From: an uncultured Prevotella sp.
GTDB taxonomy: Bacteria; Bacteroidota; Bacteroidia; Bacteroidales; Bacteroidaceae
NCBI GenBank assembly: GCA_947164965.1
Contig: CAMUYR010000019.1
Coordinates: 1-57,401, forward strand
Length of the DNA stretch: 57,401 bases
Reading direction: 5' to 3'
The position numbers and the translations under genes are program-made. The stretch's first letter is position 1; every line of letters begins with the position of its first letter. Positions 32,788 to 43,304 of the stretch are shown here, in pieces. The notes under the pieces are model-generated. The model was not told the DNA's origin, did no database searches, and worked only from the letters and a program-made list of their open reading frames with translations.

Positions 32788-35352
32788 TCAACTCCTGCTC
32801 ACCTGCAGACCTTTCTTTGACAGCGTCATGTCAACAAAACGGGCGTTGGCATTGATAGCTGCCGCATTAAGAGTCTGTCTGATGCGGGCAGCAGCCTCAG
32901 GATCCTTTGCTACCATATAGAGGTAGCCACCACCACCGGCACCGGGTAGTTTATAACCTAAGCACAGGTCGTCGATGAGATCAGTAATCTGGCGCACGCT
33001 GTCGGGATTGGTGCCGCTATCAATCAGCTGGTTCTGCTCCCACGTCTTGCGAATCAGACGGCCCATGGTGGTGAACTCCTGGCGTTGGATAGCCTCGTAC
33101 ATATCCATTGAATGAGCCTTCATGGCGCGCAGCTGCTGTAGCTCGTCGTGATGGTTAAGGAACATACGGCGCACAATCTCAGCCAGAATCTTCTTGGCTG
33201 TACGCGTAATACCGGTGTAATAAAGCAGGTGACATTGTTGGTATTCAGACTGGGTAAATACATCGTCAGGCAACCATCTCACCAGTGGGTCTTGGTCGAA
33301 GCCACGCTGTGTCTCCAGCAGTTTTACGCCACCTAATACTCCGCCAAACTGGTCTTGCCAACCACCTCCGGTAGTCAGCAACTGTTCCAGAATCAGCGTA
33401 CGGCGACCTATCTCGTTCTTATCCCATGCCAGAGAACAGAAATCGTTGATGGCGCCTAGCACGGTGGAAGCCAGAATACTGGACGTTCCGAGTCCGCTGC
33501 CAGCTGGGACTGCAGAGAGCAGCGTCAGTTCAATACCACTACCGAAAGCCTCCAACTGCGCTCTCAGCGACGGGTATATGTCTTGTGAGAAACCTGGTTG
33601 GAAGCCTGCCAGCGCCAATGCTGCCTTAGGAATGGAGAAAGGCGATCCAACCTTATTGTACTCGGCCAGTTGTTCGTAGGTGTCGATAACCTCGATAGCG
33701 CCCAGGTCGATGCTTCGCAGTACGATATGCGGTTCGCTACAGGGTTTGATAAACGTCTGCAGGGGTGGTTGTCCATTCAACTCGATGGCGATATTCACTA
33801 CCGATCCACCTTCCATCAGGCAATAGGGCGGGGTGTCTGTCCAGCCGCCTGCCAAGTCAATACGGACAGGTGAACGTCCCCATACGATCTGGTCGCGATA
33901 GACCGACAACCGAGGTTGTTGCTTCACAGACAGGGCGTTTTCCGTCAGTCCCTCGCGTAATAGCCCGAAGGCCTTGCTGCTATCACCACGGAACATCGCG
34001 TCGTGAATGCGCGTCATCAATGGGGCATCGTCATTCAATGGTGCTGGTAGCGGCAACTGCAAAGTCTGGAATTCGCGTGCAGCATCGTCTAAGTCGAGCT
34101 GATAGAACACCGAGTGCTGCCAATTGCTGGCTAGCGCAGGCCAGTTCTTGCTGCGGTATTCCTGGCGTTGGGCAAACAGACGGGGCAGATTAGCGCGCTC
34201 AGCCAGTTCGTTGCTGTTCACAGCCTCGTCAATGCAGTATCTGCGTATTTCGTAGTCTTTTTCGCCAACAGGTACCACATCAATACACTCGCCAGGTTCC
34301 AAGGTGATGTCCCAATCGTTTTCCGGCACGCCTGTCACCACATTGTCGTGAGTCAGCGTCCAACGCGGACCGATATAGCTGTTTTCTATCCAGATATTGT
34401 AGTTGTCCTCCGTAAAACGATAGCGGGTGATAGCGTTCTGCGTAAAAATGCTGGGATGAGGCTTGCGATCGTTGTGCATGATGTCGCGCTGGTCGTTCAC
34501 GATATTCTGGATGGCCAACGTCGAGCTGATCATCTCGCGCGAGGTGCCGAAGTGGTAGAATTCACCACCAGGCAGCGGAACAATGGCTACTGTCAGTTCG
34601 TGCAGCTCCGCATCGTCGATGGTGGGGTCGGTGCCCAGAGCACAGCCGAATTCGCTATAGAGGTCGTATTCTTTGAGGGGGAATTCGGAATTTCCGGCAT
34701 CGCCAGATGTAGTGCTGCGCTTCATCAGTAGCTTAACAGCCTTATCACTCAGCATCCAGATGCCGATATCCGTCAGATAAAGATGGTCCTTCAGCAGTTC
34801 AGAAAGCACTTCCGTAGAAGGCTTCTGCAGCATTTTCTTCAGCACATTGGGCGATTTCCTATCGCTCACAAAGACGCCGTGGTTCTTGGCAATCGAGGCA
34901 TCGAGCCATAGGCCGTAGCATACTACATCAGCATCGGGAATCTGTCCGATACGTTCAGCGGCGCGGATGTAGACGTCGCCACTCACAATCATGGTGGTCA
35001 GACGTTCGGGTGCTTGTGCCATCATGCGTTCGTAGAGTGGCAACTGCAGGTCGAGCAACGTTTGTGAGAGTCGCTGTCCGCGTTCCCAACGGAATACGGG
35101 GATGGGTGTCAGAATTTTACCGCTAACCGCATACGACGGCAGTCGCTTGCTTTGTCCACCAGCGTGCAGAATGATGCAACGCTCATGGTTCAACCACGCC
35201 TCAGCCTGTTGTAACAGCCACGTGGTTCCTCCTCCTGATCCCAACCGGTGACCAATGGGGTCGTGGGTACAGAAATACTCGTCTTTCGACAGTCCTGTCA
35301 CGTCGTGAAAGCAACTCACCAGATTGGGAGGCAGGGATAGAAGCTTCTTCAT
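32788..35352 (-). CDS. fkp: Bifunctional fucokinase / L-fucose-1-phosphate guanylyltransferase (FKP)
   Basis: 854 aa. The N-terminal nucleotidyltransferase half starts with HRLGSGGGTTWLLQQA and HAGGQSKRLPSYAVSGK (GTP binding); the C-terminal GHMP kinase half has WGRSPVRIDLAGGWTDTPPY, SAVPAGSGLGTSS (near residue 616) and KLPGAGGGGYLYMV. It converts L-fucose to GDP-fucose for surface glycan fucosylation. It is about 95 residues shorter than the B. fragilis enzyme (949 aa from memory), with the shortening probably in the linker. It is 6 bp downstream of yfhO. Confidence 0.94.
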   Translation of the reverse strand: MKKLLSLPPNLVSCFHDVTGLSKDEYFCTHDPIGHRLGSGGGTTWLLQQAEAWLNHERCIILHAGGQSKRLPSYAVSGKILTPIPVFRWERGQRLSQTLLDLQLPLYERMMAQAPERLTTMIVSGDVYIRAAERIGQIPDADVVCYGLWLDASIAKNHGVFVSDRKSPNVLKKMLQKPSTEVLSELLKDHLYLTDIGIWMLSDKAVKLLMKRSTTSGDAGNSEFPLKEYDLYSEFGCALGTDPTIDDAELHELTVAIVPLPGGEFYHFGTSREMISSTLAIQNIVNDQRDIMHNDRKPHPSIFTQNAITRYRFTEDNYNIWIENSYIGPRWTLTHDNVVTGVPENDWDITLEPGECIDVVPVGEKDYEIRRYCIDEAVNSNELAERANLPRLFAQRQEYRSKNWPALASNWQHSVFYQLDLDDAAREFQTLQLPLPAPLNDDAPLMTRIHDAMFRGDSSKAFGLLREGLTENALSVKQQPRLSVYRDQIVWGRSPVRIDLAGGWTDTPPYCLMEGGSVVNIAIELNGQPPLQTFIKPCSEPHIVLRSIDLGAIEVIDTYEQLAEYNKVGSPFSIPKAALALAGFQPGFSQDIYPSLRAQLEAFGSGIELTLLSAVPAGSGLGTSSILASTVLGAINDFCSLAWDKNEIGRRTLILEQLLTTGGGWQDQFGGVLGGVKLLETQRGFDQDPLVRWLPDDVFTQSEYQQCHLLYYTGITRTAKKILAEIVRRMFLNHHDELQQLRAMKAHSMDMYEAIQRQEFTTMGRLIRKTWEQNQLIDSGTNPDSVRQITDLIDDLCLGYKLPGAGGGGYLYMVAKDPEAAARIRQTLNAAAINANARFVDMTLSKKGLQVSRS

Positions 35353-35358
35353 AATATC

Positions 35359-37866
35359 TTAAGCTTTGGTGGTTGTCTTTTTCTGTTGATACTGGCGATA
35401 AGCAGTTCCTCCCAATAGCAGGAGAACGAGCAACAGCAGGATGTAGCCTGTATAGGCAACGGTCTCTGTGCGGTCGATACTCTTGGGGAAGAAGCTGAGC
35501 ACCACCTCGTGTTTGCCTGGCTTCACCTGCAAAGCTCTCAACACATAGTTGACGCGGCCCAACTCCTGCTCTTCACCATCTACAGTGGCTGTCCATCCTG
35601 GGAAGTAGATTTCTGAGAAGACCACGACGCCACCGCTTCCTGATTCAACGTCATAGGTAATCTGGTTGGGCTCGTACGTCTTGATGCGTACTACGCTGAC
35701 GGTATCCTGCTTTTTGCTTTCGCCCAGCACGGCTTGGAATTTCTGGTCGGCTACAGCCTCCTGACGTAAGGCTAGCTTACCCATAGTGCTCAGCTCCTCG
35801 TTGGCATTGCTGACGTAATGTACCTTGTCGACAAACCAGGCATTGCCATAGGTGTATGGATTCTCAAGGGGTACCGACTGTCCGCTCTGTAGGGGCAGGA
35901 TGAGGTATTTGGTATTCAGCATGTTCAAGACTGGCCATATCGAGTCGCCGTTAACCTGTGTCATGTCGCCAGCAGCCTTGCCGACAGCACCCAACAGGCG
36001 TTGCATCTCAGGTTGGATGTAGGCATCAATTAGTTCCTGATAGCGGCGCAACTTGGCAGCATGATAGCCACCAATGCTCTTTACGTAGTAGGATGTCTCG
36101 TTCTCGTTGAAGGTCGATGTTGCCAGGTTCAATACACGATAGTCCAACGATTGGTCTTGCAGGATATGGTCGATGGCTTGCGACTTCTGCATGGGTTGCT
36201 CGCGCACACTACTCGACACGAACATCTCATCGTTCAGATAGCGCTTGTTGATTTGCCACATATCGAGCAGACAGAGTGTCAGCAAGGCAATGCAGAGCCA
36301 TTCGGCACGCAGTTTCTTGTACTGATAGAGCAACAGGAAGACTGTTCCGATGACGATAATCCAGAACGAACGCCAACAGTCGGCTGTAAACACAGCTACA
36401 CGCATCTCTGTCAGATTCTGAACCAGGGGTTGTATATGCTCAGGAGGCAGGTTCTGCAGGGCCTGCATCTCGCTACCGCTGATATAGTCGGGGAAGAAAA
36501 GCTTCGGCATCAGGGCAAAGAGCAATGCCAAACCACCCGTTAGCACAAAGGAAGTTATCAGCCATTTGCGCTTGGTAGTCATCAGCTCAGGTTCGTCAAT
36601 CAGTTTCTTCAACGCCAACATTGCCAGCAGAGGAATGGTGAATTCAGCGATGACCAATATCGAGGCCACCGTTCGGAATTTGGCATACATCGGTATGTAG
36701 TCGAGGAAGAAGTCGGTGAAAGGCATGAAGTTTCTACCCCACGACAGCAGAACAGACAGGATGGTCACTAAGAGCAATGCCCACTTCATCGGTCCTTTCA
36801 CAATGAACAACCCCAGTACAAAAAGCATCATCACAAAAGCTCCTACATAGACAGGACCTGCTGTCATGGGCTGTTCGCCCCAGTATTGTCCCAACTGCTG
36901 ATAGATACTCTCGTAGTTGAGGTCTGCATGCTTCATGGCCGTCTTGTTCTGCGACAGAGGCACCGAGGCGCCGCCCTTGGTATTAGGCACCAGCAGCGTC
37001 CATGTCTCGTCGATGCCGTAGCTCCATTGTGTGATGTAGTCACGATCCAGACCGCTCGACGTCTGGTTGCTTGAGTTCTCCTTGACCAGTTCGCTGGCGC
37101 CACGCATCGACTCCTGTCCGTAGAGCCACGTGTGATAGAGATTCGAGAGGTTCAGCGCTACAGCAATGATAGCCGCTACGATACAAGTGGCTGTAGCCTT
37201 TGCCAAATGCTGATATTCCTTCTTGAGAATGCCGTCAATCACATAAGCAATAATCATTGCCAGGATGACAAACAGATAGTAATAGGTCATCTGCACGTGA
37301 TTCGACAGAATCTCTAAGGCACCGAATAGTGCCGTGACGACCAGTCCCCACAAATATTTCCCTCTGTATGCAAGGACGATACCAGCAATCAGCGGAGGCA
37401 GATAGGCCAACGCCATCACCTTCCATAAGTGACCAGCAGCAATGATGATGAAGAAATAGCTGCTGAAAGCCCAAACCACAGCACCTAACATGGCCAGATA
37501 CTGACGGAAGTCGAAGGCCCGCAACAAGATATAGAAACCTAAGAGGTAAGCAAATACGAACCAGACGTTCTCTGGTAACCACAGGTGATAGGCTTTCTCT
37601 ATCTTGCTTAGCAACTTCGTACTCTTATACGATGGGGCAATCTGGTAGGTAGGCATGCCGCTGAACAATCCGTTTGTCCAACGGGTGTCCTTTCCGGTGC
37701 GCTCGTGATACTCCGAAGCCTCTTGACCAGCTCCACGTCCTGCTGACGAATCGTGACGATAAAGTATGCGCCCTTCGATGTCTGCAGGGAAGAAATAGGC
37801 AAACGAGATAATGGCGAACAATACGACGGCTACAACATCAGGTAGCCACTGTTTTAAACTTTTCAT
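35359..37866 (-). CDS. YfhO family membrane protein
   Basis: 835 aa from the ATG at 37866 (MKSLKQWLPDVVAVVLF); a longer frame to 37893 would cross the -7 element. About 12-13 transmembrane helices form the N-terminal two thirds, followed by a large extracytoplasmic domain (about 530-800) and a last helix near residue 810. YfhO proteins resemble GT-C glycosyltransferases and are implicated in decorating cell-wall polymers; substrate unknown here. It heads the operon with fkp, GSCFA and murF-alr, linking it to envelope glycan assembly. Confidence 0.9.
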   Translation of the reverse strand: MKSLKQWLPDVVAVVLFAIISFAYFFPADIEGRILYRHDSSAGRGAGQEASEYHERTGKDTRWTNGLFSGMPTYQIAPSYKSTKLLSKIEKAYHLWLPENVWFVFAYLLGFYILLRAFDFRQYLAMLGAVVWAFSSYFFIIIAAGHLWKVMALAYLPPLIAGIVLAYRGKYLWGLVVTALFGALEILSNHVQMTYYYLFVILAMIIAYVIDGILKKEYQHLAKATATCIVAAIIAVALNLSNLYHTWLYGQESMRGASELVKENSSNQTSSGLDRDYITQWSYGIDETWTLLVPNTKGGASVPLSQNKTAMKHADLNYESIYQQLGQYWGEQPMTAGPVYVGAFVMMLFVLGLFIVKGPMKWALLLVTILSVLLSWGRNFMPFTDFFLDYIPMYAKFRTVASILVIAEFTIPLLAMLALKKLIDEPELMTTKRKWLITSFVLTGGLALLFALMPKLFFPDYISGSEMQALQNLPPEHIQPLVQNLTEMRVAVFTADCWRSFWIIVIGTVFLLLYQYKKLRAEWLCIALLTLCLLDMWQINKRYLNDEMFVSSSVREQPMQKSQAIDHILQDQSLDYRVLNLATSTFNENETSYYVKSIGGYHAAKLRRYQELIDAYIQPEMQRLLGAVGKAAGDMTQVNGDSIWPVLNMLNTKYLILPLQSGQSVPLENPYTYGNAWFVDKVHYVSNANEELSTMGKLALRQEAVADQKFQAVLGESKKQDTVSVVRIKTYEPNQITYDVESGSGGVVVFSEIYFPGWTATVDGEEQELGRVNYVLRALQVKPGKHEVVLSFFPKSIDRTETVAYTGYILLLLVLLLLGGTAYRQYQQKKTTTKA

Positions 37867-37889
37867 ATCCACTCTTTTTGTTTTTGCCT

Positions 37890-37922
37890 GCAAAAATAGT
37901 AAAAATATGCGAACCTACCAAA
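37890..37922 (-). promoter_or_regulatory. Promoter of the yfhO-fkp-GSCFA-murF/alr operon
   Basis: Minus-strand -7 TATTTTTGC (37890-37898), -33 TTTG (37919-37922), spacing 20 bp. Confidence 0.75.
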
Positions 37923-37980
37923 TTCTTTCAGAAAAGTTGGCATTTTGCTAATGATATTATGAAAGAAAATATGTTCACTA

Positions 37981-38013
37981 TTTGGTGGACTCGTTTTTTT
38001 GTGCTATCTTTGC
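37981..38013 (+). promoter_or_regulatory. Promoter of the MTA/SAH nucleosidase gene
   Basis: -33 TTTG (37981-37984) and -7 TATCTTTGC (38005-38013), spacing 20 bp. Confidence 0.8.
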
Positions 38014-38034
38014 ACTCACATAAAGAAAACGAAG

Positions 38035-38688
38035 ATGAAGAGAATTGGAATTATCGTGGCAATGGACAAAGAGCTCAAACAATTGCAACAGCTCTTTAGT
38101 GATGAACAGGTCAGAGTGGTAAAATGTGGTATTGGTAAGGTGAATGCTGCACTTGGCGCCCAACAACTGATTAATGAGTTTCACCCGGACTGTATCATTT
38201 CAAGTGGATGCGCAGGGGGTAATGGTGATGACGTTGAGGTGCAGGACGTGGTGGTGAGCAACGAACTGACGTATCACGACGTGTACTGCGGAACGGCTAT
38301 CGATAATGAGACGCAATACGGGCAGGTTCAAGGTTTGCCCGCACGCTATCAGGCTGATGCCTATTTGCTGAAGACTGCCCGCGAGATGCAATTGGAGAGC
38401 AGTCAGATAGCACTTCATGAGGGATTGATTGTGACAGGCGACTGGTTTGTCGACTCTCGAGAAAAGATGCATAGCATCGTAGAGAAGTTTCCTGATGCCA
38501 AGGCTGTTGATATGGAGTCGTGCGCTATAGCTCAGACATGCTGGCTGAATAAGGTGCCGTTTATCTCTTTTCGTGTCATTAGTGATATTCCTTTGCGCGA
38601 CACAGACGCGTCGCAGTACCATCATTTTTGGGAAACAATAGCTGACCATTCGTTCCAGGTAACAAAAACATTTGTAGAGAAATTATGA
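38035..38688 (+). CDS. mtnN: 5'-methylthioadenosine/S-adenosylhomocysteine nucleosidase
   Basis: 217 aa from the ATG at 38035 (MKRIGIIVAMDKELKQL); the longer frame runs through the promoter. PNP-family fold with the early catalytic Glu of the AMDKE motif, SSGCAGG, DWFVDS and the nucleoside-binding AVDMESCAIAQTC. It hydrolyses MTA and SAH in the cytoplasm to recycle adenine and methionine and generates the AI-2 precursor in LuxS organisms. Monocistronic, followed by a terminator. Confidence 0.94.
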   Translation: MKRIGIIVAMDKELKQLQQLFSDEQVRVVKCGIGKVNAALGAQQLINEFHPDCIISSGCAGGNGDDVEVQDVVVSNELTYHDVYCGTAIDNETQYGQVQGLPARYQADAYLLKTAREMQLESSQIALHEGLIVTGDWFVDSREKMHSIVEKFPDAKAVDMESCAIAQTCWLNKVPFISFRVISDIPLRDTDASQYHHFWETIADHSFQVTKTFVEKL

Positions 38689-38712
38689 AGAATTTGGCCA
38701 ATACCCAATAAA

Positions 38713-38759
38713 CTTTGTTAAAAATAGGCGGAGCTTTGCATTAGCTTCGCTATTTTTTT
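38713..38759 (+). terminator. Terminator of mtnN
   Basis: AAAATAG-G-CG-G-AGCT pairs with AGCT-T-CG-C-TATTTT across a 7-nt loop, then a T run. Confidence 0.75.
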
Positions 38760-38760
38760 G

Positions 38761-38769
38761 TAACTTTGC
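38761..38769 (+). promoter_or_regulatory. Promoter -7 element of the RND efflux operon
   Basis: TAACTTTGC directly after the terminator T run; a TTTG at 38735-38738 is 22 bp upstream. The leader to 38844 is about 68 nt. Confidence 0.6.
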
Positions 38770-38843
38770 ATCTCGAAAACTAAAACACGCGGTTTCGGTT
38801 TTCGTTAAACGAGAATATTCGAATATAAAATTTTGTAATAGTT

Positions 38844-40004
38844 ATGAAAATGAAAAAAATGATGACGATTGCAGTTGTTGCTGCAACGTTGGTATCTTGC
38901 GGAGGCGGCGGAGGACGTCCTCAGTTCGGAGATAATGAATATCCCGTAGTGACCGCAGGAACGTCGAATGCGGATATGCAAAGTACTTATCCCGCAACGA
39001 TTAAAGGTGTTCAGGATGTAGAAATCCGTCCGAAAGCTGCGGGTTTCATTATGCAAATCAATGTAAAGGAAGGTCAGACGGTGGGTGCTGGACAAGTGCT
39101 CTTCGTCATTGATAACGAGACTGCTCAACAGCAGGTACGTCAGTCGCAAGCTGCAGTAAATACTGCTCAACAGCAGGCTAACACGGCTAAGTTGACTTAT
39201 GAGAACTCGCAGAAGTTGCATGAGAATCGTGTGATAGGTGACTATGAGTTGCAGACTGCTCAAAATGCTTATGAGGTAGCTCAGGCACAATTAGCTCAGG
39301 CACAGGCAGGATTGGCTTCTGCCCGTGAACAGTTGAGCTACTGCTACGTGAAAAGCCCTGCTTCTGGCGTCGTTGGTACGTTGCCTTTTAAGAAGGGTGC
39401 TCTGGTGAGCAATGCTAATGTGCTGACAACAGTATCCAATAACTCGTCGATGGAGGTGTACTTCTCTATTACTGAGAAGGCTGCCATGCAGTTGCAGGCA
39501 GCAGGACTGCAGTCGCTGCCTAGCGTGAAGCTGCAGTTGGCTGACGGAAGCATCTATAATATGGATGGTACAGTGACCAAGATGAGTGGCGTGATTGATC
39601 AGGCTACTGGTTCGGTACAGCTGATTGCCACGTTCCAGAATCCTCAGAAACTGCTGAAGAGCGGTGGTACAGGTACGATTATTATTCCCCGTCAGGAGAA
39701 TAATGCCATCATCATTCCGCAGAGTTGCGTGTCGGAGGTACAGAACAAGAAGTTTGTCTATCTCGTAGACAAGGACAATAAGGTGAAGTATACCGAAATC
39801 AAGGTGGATCCCCAGAACGATGGTCAGAACTATATCGTAACAGAAGGCCTGAAGGCTGGTGACAAGTTTGTGAGCAATGGCATCACTAAGTTGACGGACG
39901 GCATGGAGATTGTACCCATCACCCCCGAGCGCTATCAGCAGAAGATTGCGGAGCAGGCAAAAGCTATGAGCGCTGGTGACATCGTGGGTGCGATGAAGAA
40001 ATAA
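38844..40004 (+). CDS. RND efflux periplasmic adaptor (membrane fusion protein), lipoprotein
   Basis: 386 aa AcrA/MexA-like protein. The signal peptide ends in the lipobox LVSC (Cys near residue 20) followed by a Gly-rich linker. The lipoyl halves (AAGFIMQINVKEGQTVGAGQVLFVID and YVKSPASGVVGTLPFKKGALV) flank an alpha-helical hairpin rich in Gln/Ala (QQQVRQSQAAVNTAQQQA), then the beta-barrel and membrane-proximal domains. It bridges the inner-membrane pump and the outer-membrane channel encoded immediately downstream. Confidence 0.95.
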   Translation: MKMKKMMTIAVVAATLVSCGGGGGRPQFGDNEYPVVTAGTSNADMQSTYPATIKGVQDVEIRPKAAGFIMQINVKEGQTVGAGQVLFVIDNETAQQQVRQSQAAVNTAQQQANTAKLTYENSQKLHENRVIGDYELQTAQNAYEVAQAQLAQAQAGLASAREQLSYCYVKSPASGVVGTLPFKKGALVSNANVLTTVSNNSSMEVYFSITEKAAMQLQAAGLQSLPSVKLQLADGSIYNMDGTVTKMSGVIDQATGSVQLIATFQNPQKLLKSGGTGTIIIPRQENNAIIIPQSCVSEVQNKKFVYLVDKDNKVKYTEIKVDPQNDGQNYIVTEGLKAGDKFVSNGITKLTDGMEIVPITPERYQQKIAEQAKAMSAGDIVGAMKK

Positions 40005-40037
40005 ATGATGTAAGAAATAGATGTAAGAGGTAAGAAT

Positions 40038-43000
40038 ATGACTTTTACGAATTTTATCAAACGCCCGGTGCTGTCGACGGTGATCTCTATTGTCATCGTG
40101 TTGCTGGGTTTTATTGGATTGGTATCGCTGCCTATTGAGCAGTATCCCAATATTGCGCCGCCTAACATCGTGGTGATGACCAGTTATCCTGGTGCTGATG
40201 CTGAGACGGTGAAGAATGCCGTGATTACTCCGTTGGAGGAGAGTATCAACGGTGTGGAGGGTATGGATTATATCACCAGTACCGCTTCGCCTGGTTCAGC
40301 AATGATTCAGATCATGTTCCGTCAGGGCATGAATCCTGATATGTGTGCTGTGAACGTGCAGAACCGTGTATCTCAGGCTACTCCGTTGTTGCCTTCAGAG
40401 GTGAACCAGATTGGTGTTCGCGTGGTGAAGCGTCAGTCGTCACAGGTGTTGATGATTTCGCTGACTTCTGATGGACGTTACGACGATGAGTTCCTGACTA
40501 ACTACAATGCCATCAACATTGTACCTGCCCTGAAACGTATCCAGGGTGTAGGTGATGCGTCGAGCTTCAGCTCCAAGACCTATGCCATGCGTATATGGCT
40601 GAAACCTGATGTGCTGAAACAGCACAACCTGATGCCCAGCGATATTTCTGCCGTATTAGCAGAACAGAATATTGAAGCTGCTCCTGGTAAATTTGGTGAG
40701 CAGTCGAAAAACGTGGCATACGAATATGCGATGCGCTATACGGGCCGCTTCAGAAGTGCCGAGGAGTTTGGTGACATTATCATCAAGAGTGATGCACAGG
40801 GCCAGACCTTAAAACTGAAAGATATTGCCAAAATTGAATTGGGTGGTGAAGGCTATTCGGTATCGATGAAGAATAATGGTATTCCTTCAATCATGACCAT
40901 GGTTCAGCAAGTGGCAGGATCGAACGCTAATGAAATAGCCAAGCAGGTGAAAGCTGAGCTGGAGGAGCAGGCAAAGTTGTTCCCTCCAGGTATGTATTAT
41001 AAGATCAACTATGATGTCACCGAGTTCCTGTATGCCTCTATTGAGGAGGTAGTGTTCACGTTGGTGTTCACACTGGTGTTGGTGTTCATCGTGATTTACA
41101 TCTTCCTGCAGGACTGGCGTTCTACGCTTATTCCGCTGATTGCCGTGCCAGTCTCGCTGATCGGTACGTTCTTCTTCCTGAATGTGATGGGATTCTCCAT
41201 CAACCTGTTGACGCTGTCCGCCTTGCTGTTGGCTATTGCCATCGTGGTGGACGATGCCATTGTGGTGGTTGAGGCTGTGCATGCCAAGCTCGATCAGGGT
41301 TATAAGTCGACCCTTACAGCCTCTATCGATGCTATGAACGAGATTTCTGGTGCTATCATCTCTATTACGCTGGTGATGGCCTCCGTGTTCGTCCCTGTAT
41401 CGTTTATCGGTGGTACTTCTGGTACCTTCTATCGTGAGTTTGGTGTGACGATGGCTGTCTCTATCTTTATCTCGGCTCTGAACGCTTTGACGTTGTCGCC
41501 TGCTCTCTGTGCTATCTTCCTGAAAGCACACGACAAGGATGGACACGAGCGCAAGATGTCGCGAATAGACAAATTCCATACAGCTTTCAATACAGCCTAC
41601 GACAAGATTTTGGGCAAGTATAAGTCACGTGTTGAAAAACTGGTGCGTAAGCCTATTCCTGTGATTACTACGGTGATTCTGGCTATTATAGCACTTGTGG
41701 CTACATTCTCGTTCACCAAGACCGGTCTGGTTCCTGACGAGGATACTGGTACGATCTTCTGTACCATTACCATGCCTCCTGCAACGTCTGAGGCCCGTAC
41801 CAAGGAAGTGGTTGCTCAGGTGGATTCTATTCTTGCTGCCGACCCTGCTATCCAGAGTCGTGAACAGATTCAGGGTTACAACTTCATTGCCGGTGCTGGT
41901 TCCGACCAAGCTACTTTCATCCTGAAACTGAAGCCGTTCTCTGAGCGTCAGAAAGGTTTCTGGTGGAAGCTGAGCGGACTATGGCAGGGCGATGGTATCT
42001 ACCGTTTCTTCCTGAACCCCTATGAGTCGACCGGTGTGATAGCGCAGATCTTTATCAAGACAGCACATATCAAGGATGCTCAGATTTTGGCTTTTGCACC
42101 GCCTATGATTCCGGGCTTCTCTGCTAACTCTGGTATCTCGCTGGTGATGCAGGACCGTACTGGTGGCGACCTGAATAAGTTCTATGGTATCGTGAAAGAT
42201 TATCTGGCAGAGCTGAACAAGCGTCCGGAGTTCCAGACGGCCCAGACATCTTATAACCCCAATTATCCGCAGTATATGGTCCATGTTGACGTGGCCAAGT
42301 GTAAGCAGTCCGGCATTTCACCAACGACCGTGCTTGGTACGCTGCAGGGTTACTTCGGTGGTCTGTATGCCTCAAACTTCAATAGTTATGGTAAGCTCTA
42401 TCGTGTGATGATTCAGGGTACTCCTGAGTCACGTATGACACCTGAGTCGCTTAATAGTATTTATGTACGTACTCCCGGAGGTATGTCACCTGTACAGGAG
42501 TTCTGCCGTCTGGAGCGCGTATATGGTCCTATGAATATCAACCGTTTCAACCTGTTTACCAGTATCAATGTGACTGCAACAGTTGCTAGCGGTTATTCTA
42601 CTGGTGAGGCTTTGAAGGCTTGTCAGGAGGTAGGTGCAGAAATCCTGCCTACGGGTTATACCTTCGACTTTTCAGGTCTGACACGTGAGGAGGCCAAGGC
42701 TTCGAATACGACAGCCATCATCTTCCTGCTGTGTTTCATCTTTATTTATCTGATTTTGTCTGCTCAGTATGAGTCGTACATTCTGCCTTTGGCAGTAGTA
42801 CTCTCTGTTCCTTTCGGATTGGCAGGCTGTTTCCTCTTTACGATGTTATTTGGTCACGCCAACGATATCTACATGCAGATTTCACTCATCATGTTGATTG
42901 GTCTGTTGGCTAAGAACGCCATTCTGATTGTGCAGTTCGCCCTGGAGCGCCGTCGTACAGGTATGGCTGTCGCATGGGCTGCCACCTTGGGCGCTGCGGC

Positions 43001-43298
43001 CCGTCTGCGTCCTATCTTGATGACATCTTTGGCTATGGTTATCGGTCTGTTACCAATGATGTTCGCTTCAGGTGTTGGTAAGAATGGTAACCAGACGCTG
43101 GGTGCTGCAGCAGTAGGTGGTATGCTGTTAGGAACATTGTTCCAGATTATCGTCGTACCTGGTCTATTCGTGATTTTCCAGAGTTTGCAGGAGAAGATCT
43201 CACCCATGAAGTTTGAGGGCGAGGAAGAGAATCCTGATGTAGCATCGGAGATTTCGCAGTATGCTCACCGTCCCGTTGATTATGAATTGGAGAAGTAA
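40038..43298 (+). CDS. RND efflux inner-membrane pump (AcrB/MexB type, HAE1)
   Basis: 1086 aa, twelve TM helices with two large periplasmic loops. The proton relay is intact: the Asp pair in AIAIVVDDAIVVVEAV (near residue 404) and the TM10 Lys in LIGLLAKNAILIVQ (near 957). N-terminal FIKRPVLSTVISIVIVLLGFI is typical. It expels hydrophobic drugs, bile salts or similar compounds in exchange for protons. It is longer than AcrB (1049) mainly because of an added segment near residues 630-670 (KGFWWKLSGLWQGDGIYRFF). Gaps to its neighbours are 33 and 6 bp. Confidence 0.97.
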   Translation: MTFTNFIKRPVLSTVISIVIVLLGFIGLVSLPIEQYPNIAPPNIVVMTSYPGADAETVKNAVITPLEESINGVEGMDYITSTASPGSAMIQIMFRQGMNPDMCAVNVQNRVSQATPLLPSEVNQIGVRVVKRQSSQVLMISLTSDGRYDDEFLTNYNAINIVPALKRIQGVGDASSFSSKTYAMRIWLKPDVLKQHNLMPSDISAVLAEQNIEAAPGKFGEQSKNVAYEYAMRYTGRFRSAEEFGDIIIKSDAQGQTLKLKDIAKIELGGEGYSVSMKNNGIPSIMTMVQQVAGSNANEIAKQVKAELEEQAKLFPPGMYYKINYDVTEFLYASIEEVVFTLVFTLVLVFIVIYIFLQDWRSTLIPLIAVPVSLIGTFFFLNVMGFSINLLTLSALLLAIAIVVDDAIVVVEAVHAKLDQGYKSTLTASIDAMNEISGAIISITLVMASVFVPVSFIGGTSGTFYREFGVTMAVSIFISALNALTLSPALCAIFLKAHDKDGHERKMSRIDKFHTAFNTAYDKILGKYKSRVEKLVRKPIPVITTVILAIIALVATFSFTKTGLVPDEDTGTIFCTITMPPATSEARTKEVVAQVDSILAADPAIQSREQIQGYNFIAGAGSDQATFILKLKPFSERQKGFWWKLSGLWQGDGIYRFFLNPYESTGVIAQIFIKTAHIKDAQILAFAPPMIPGFSANSGISLVMQDRTGGDLNKFYGIVKDYLAELNKRPEFQTAQTSYNPNYPQYMVHVDVAKCKQSGISPTTVLGTLQGYFGGLYASNFNSYGKLYRVMIQGTPESRMTPESLNSIYVRTPGGMSPVQEFCRLERVYGPMNINRFNLFTSINVTATVASGYSTGEALKACQEVGAEILPTGYTFDFSGLTREEAKASNTTAIIFLLCFIFIYLILSAQYESYILPLAVVLSVPFGLAGCFLFTMLFGHANDIYMQISLIMLIGLLAKNAILIVQFALERRRTGMAVAWAATLGAAARLRPILMTSLAMVIGLLPMMFASGVGKNGNQTLGAAAVGGMLLGTLFQIIVVPGLFVIFQSLQEKISPMKFEGEEENPDVASEISQYAHRPVDYELEK

Positions 43299-43304
43299 GA
43301 AGCT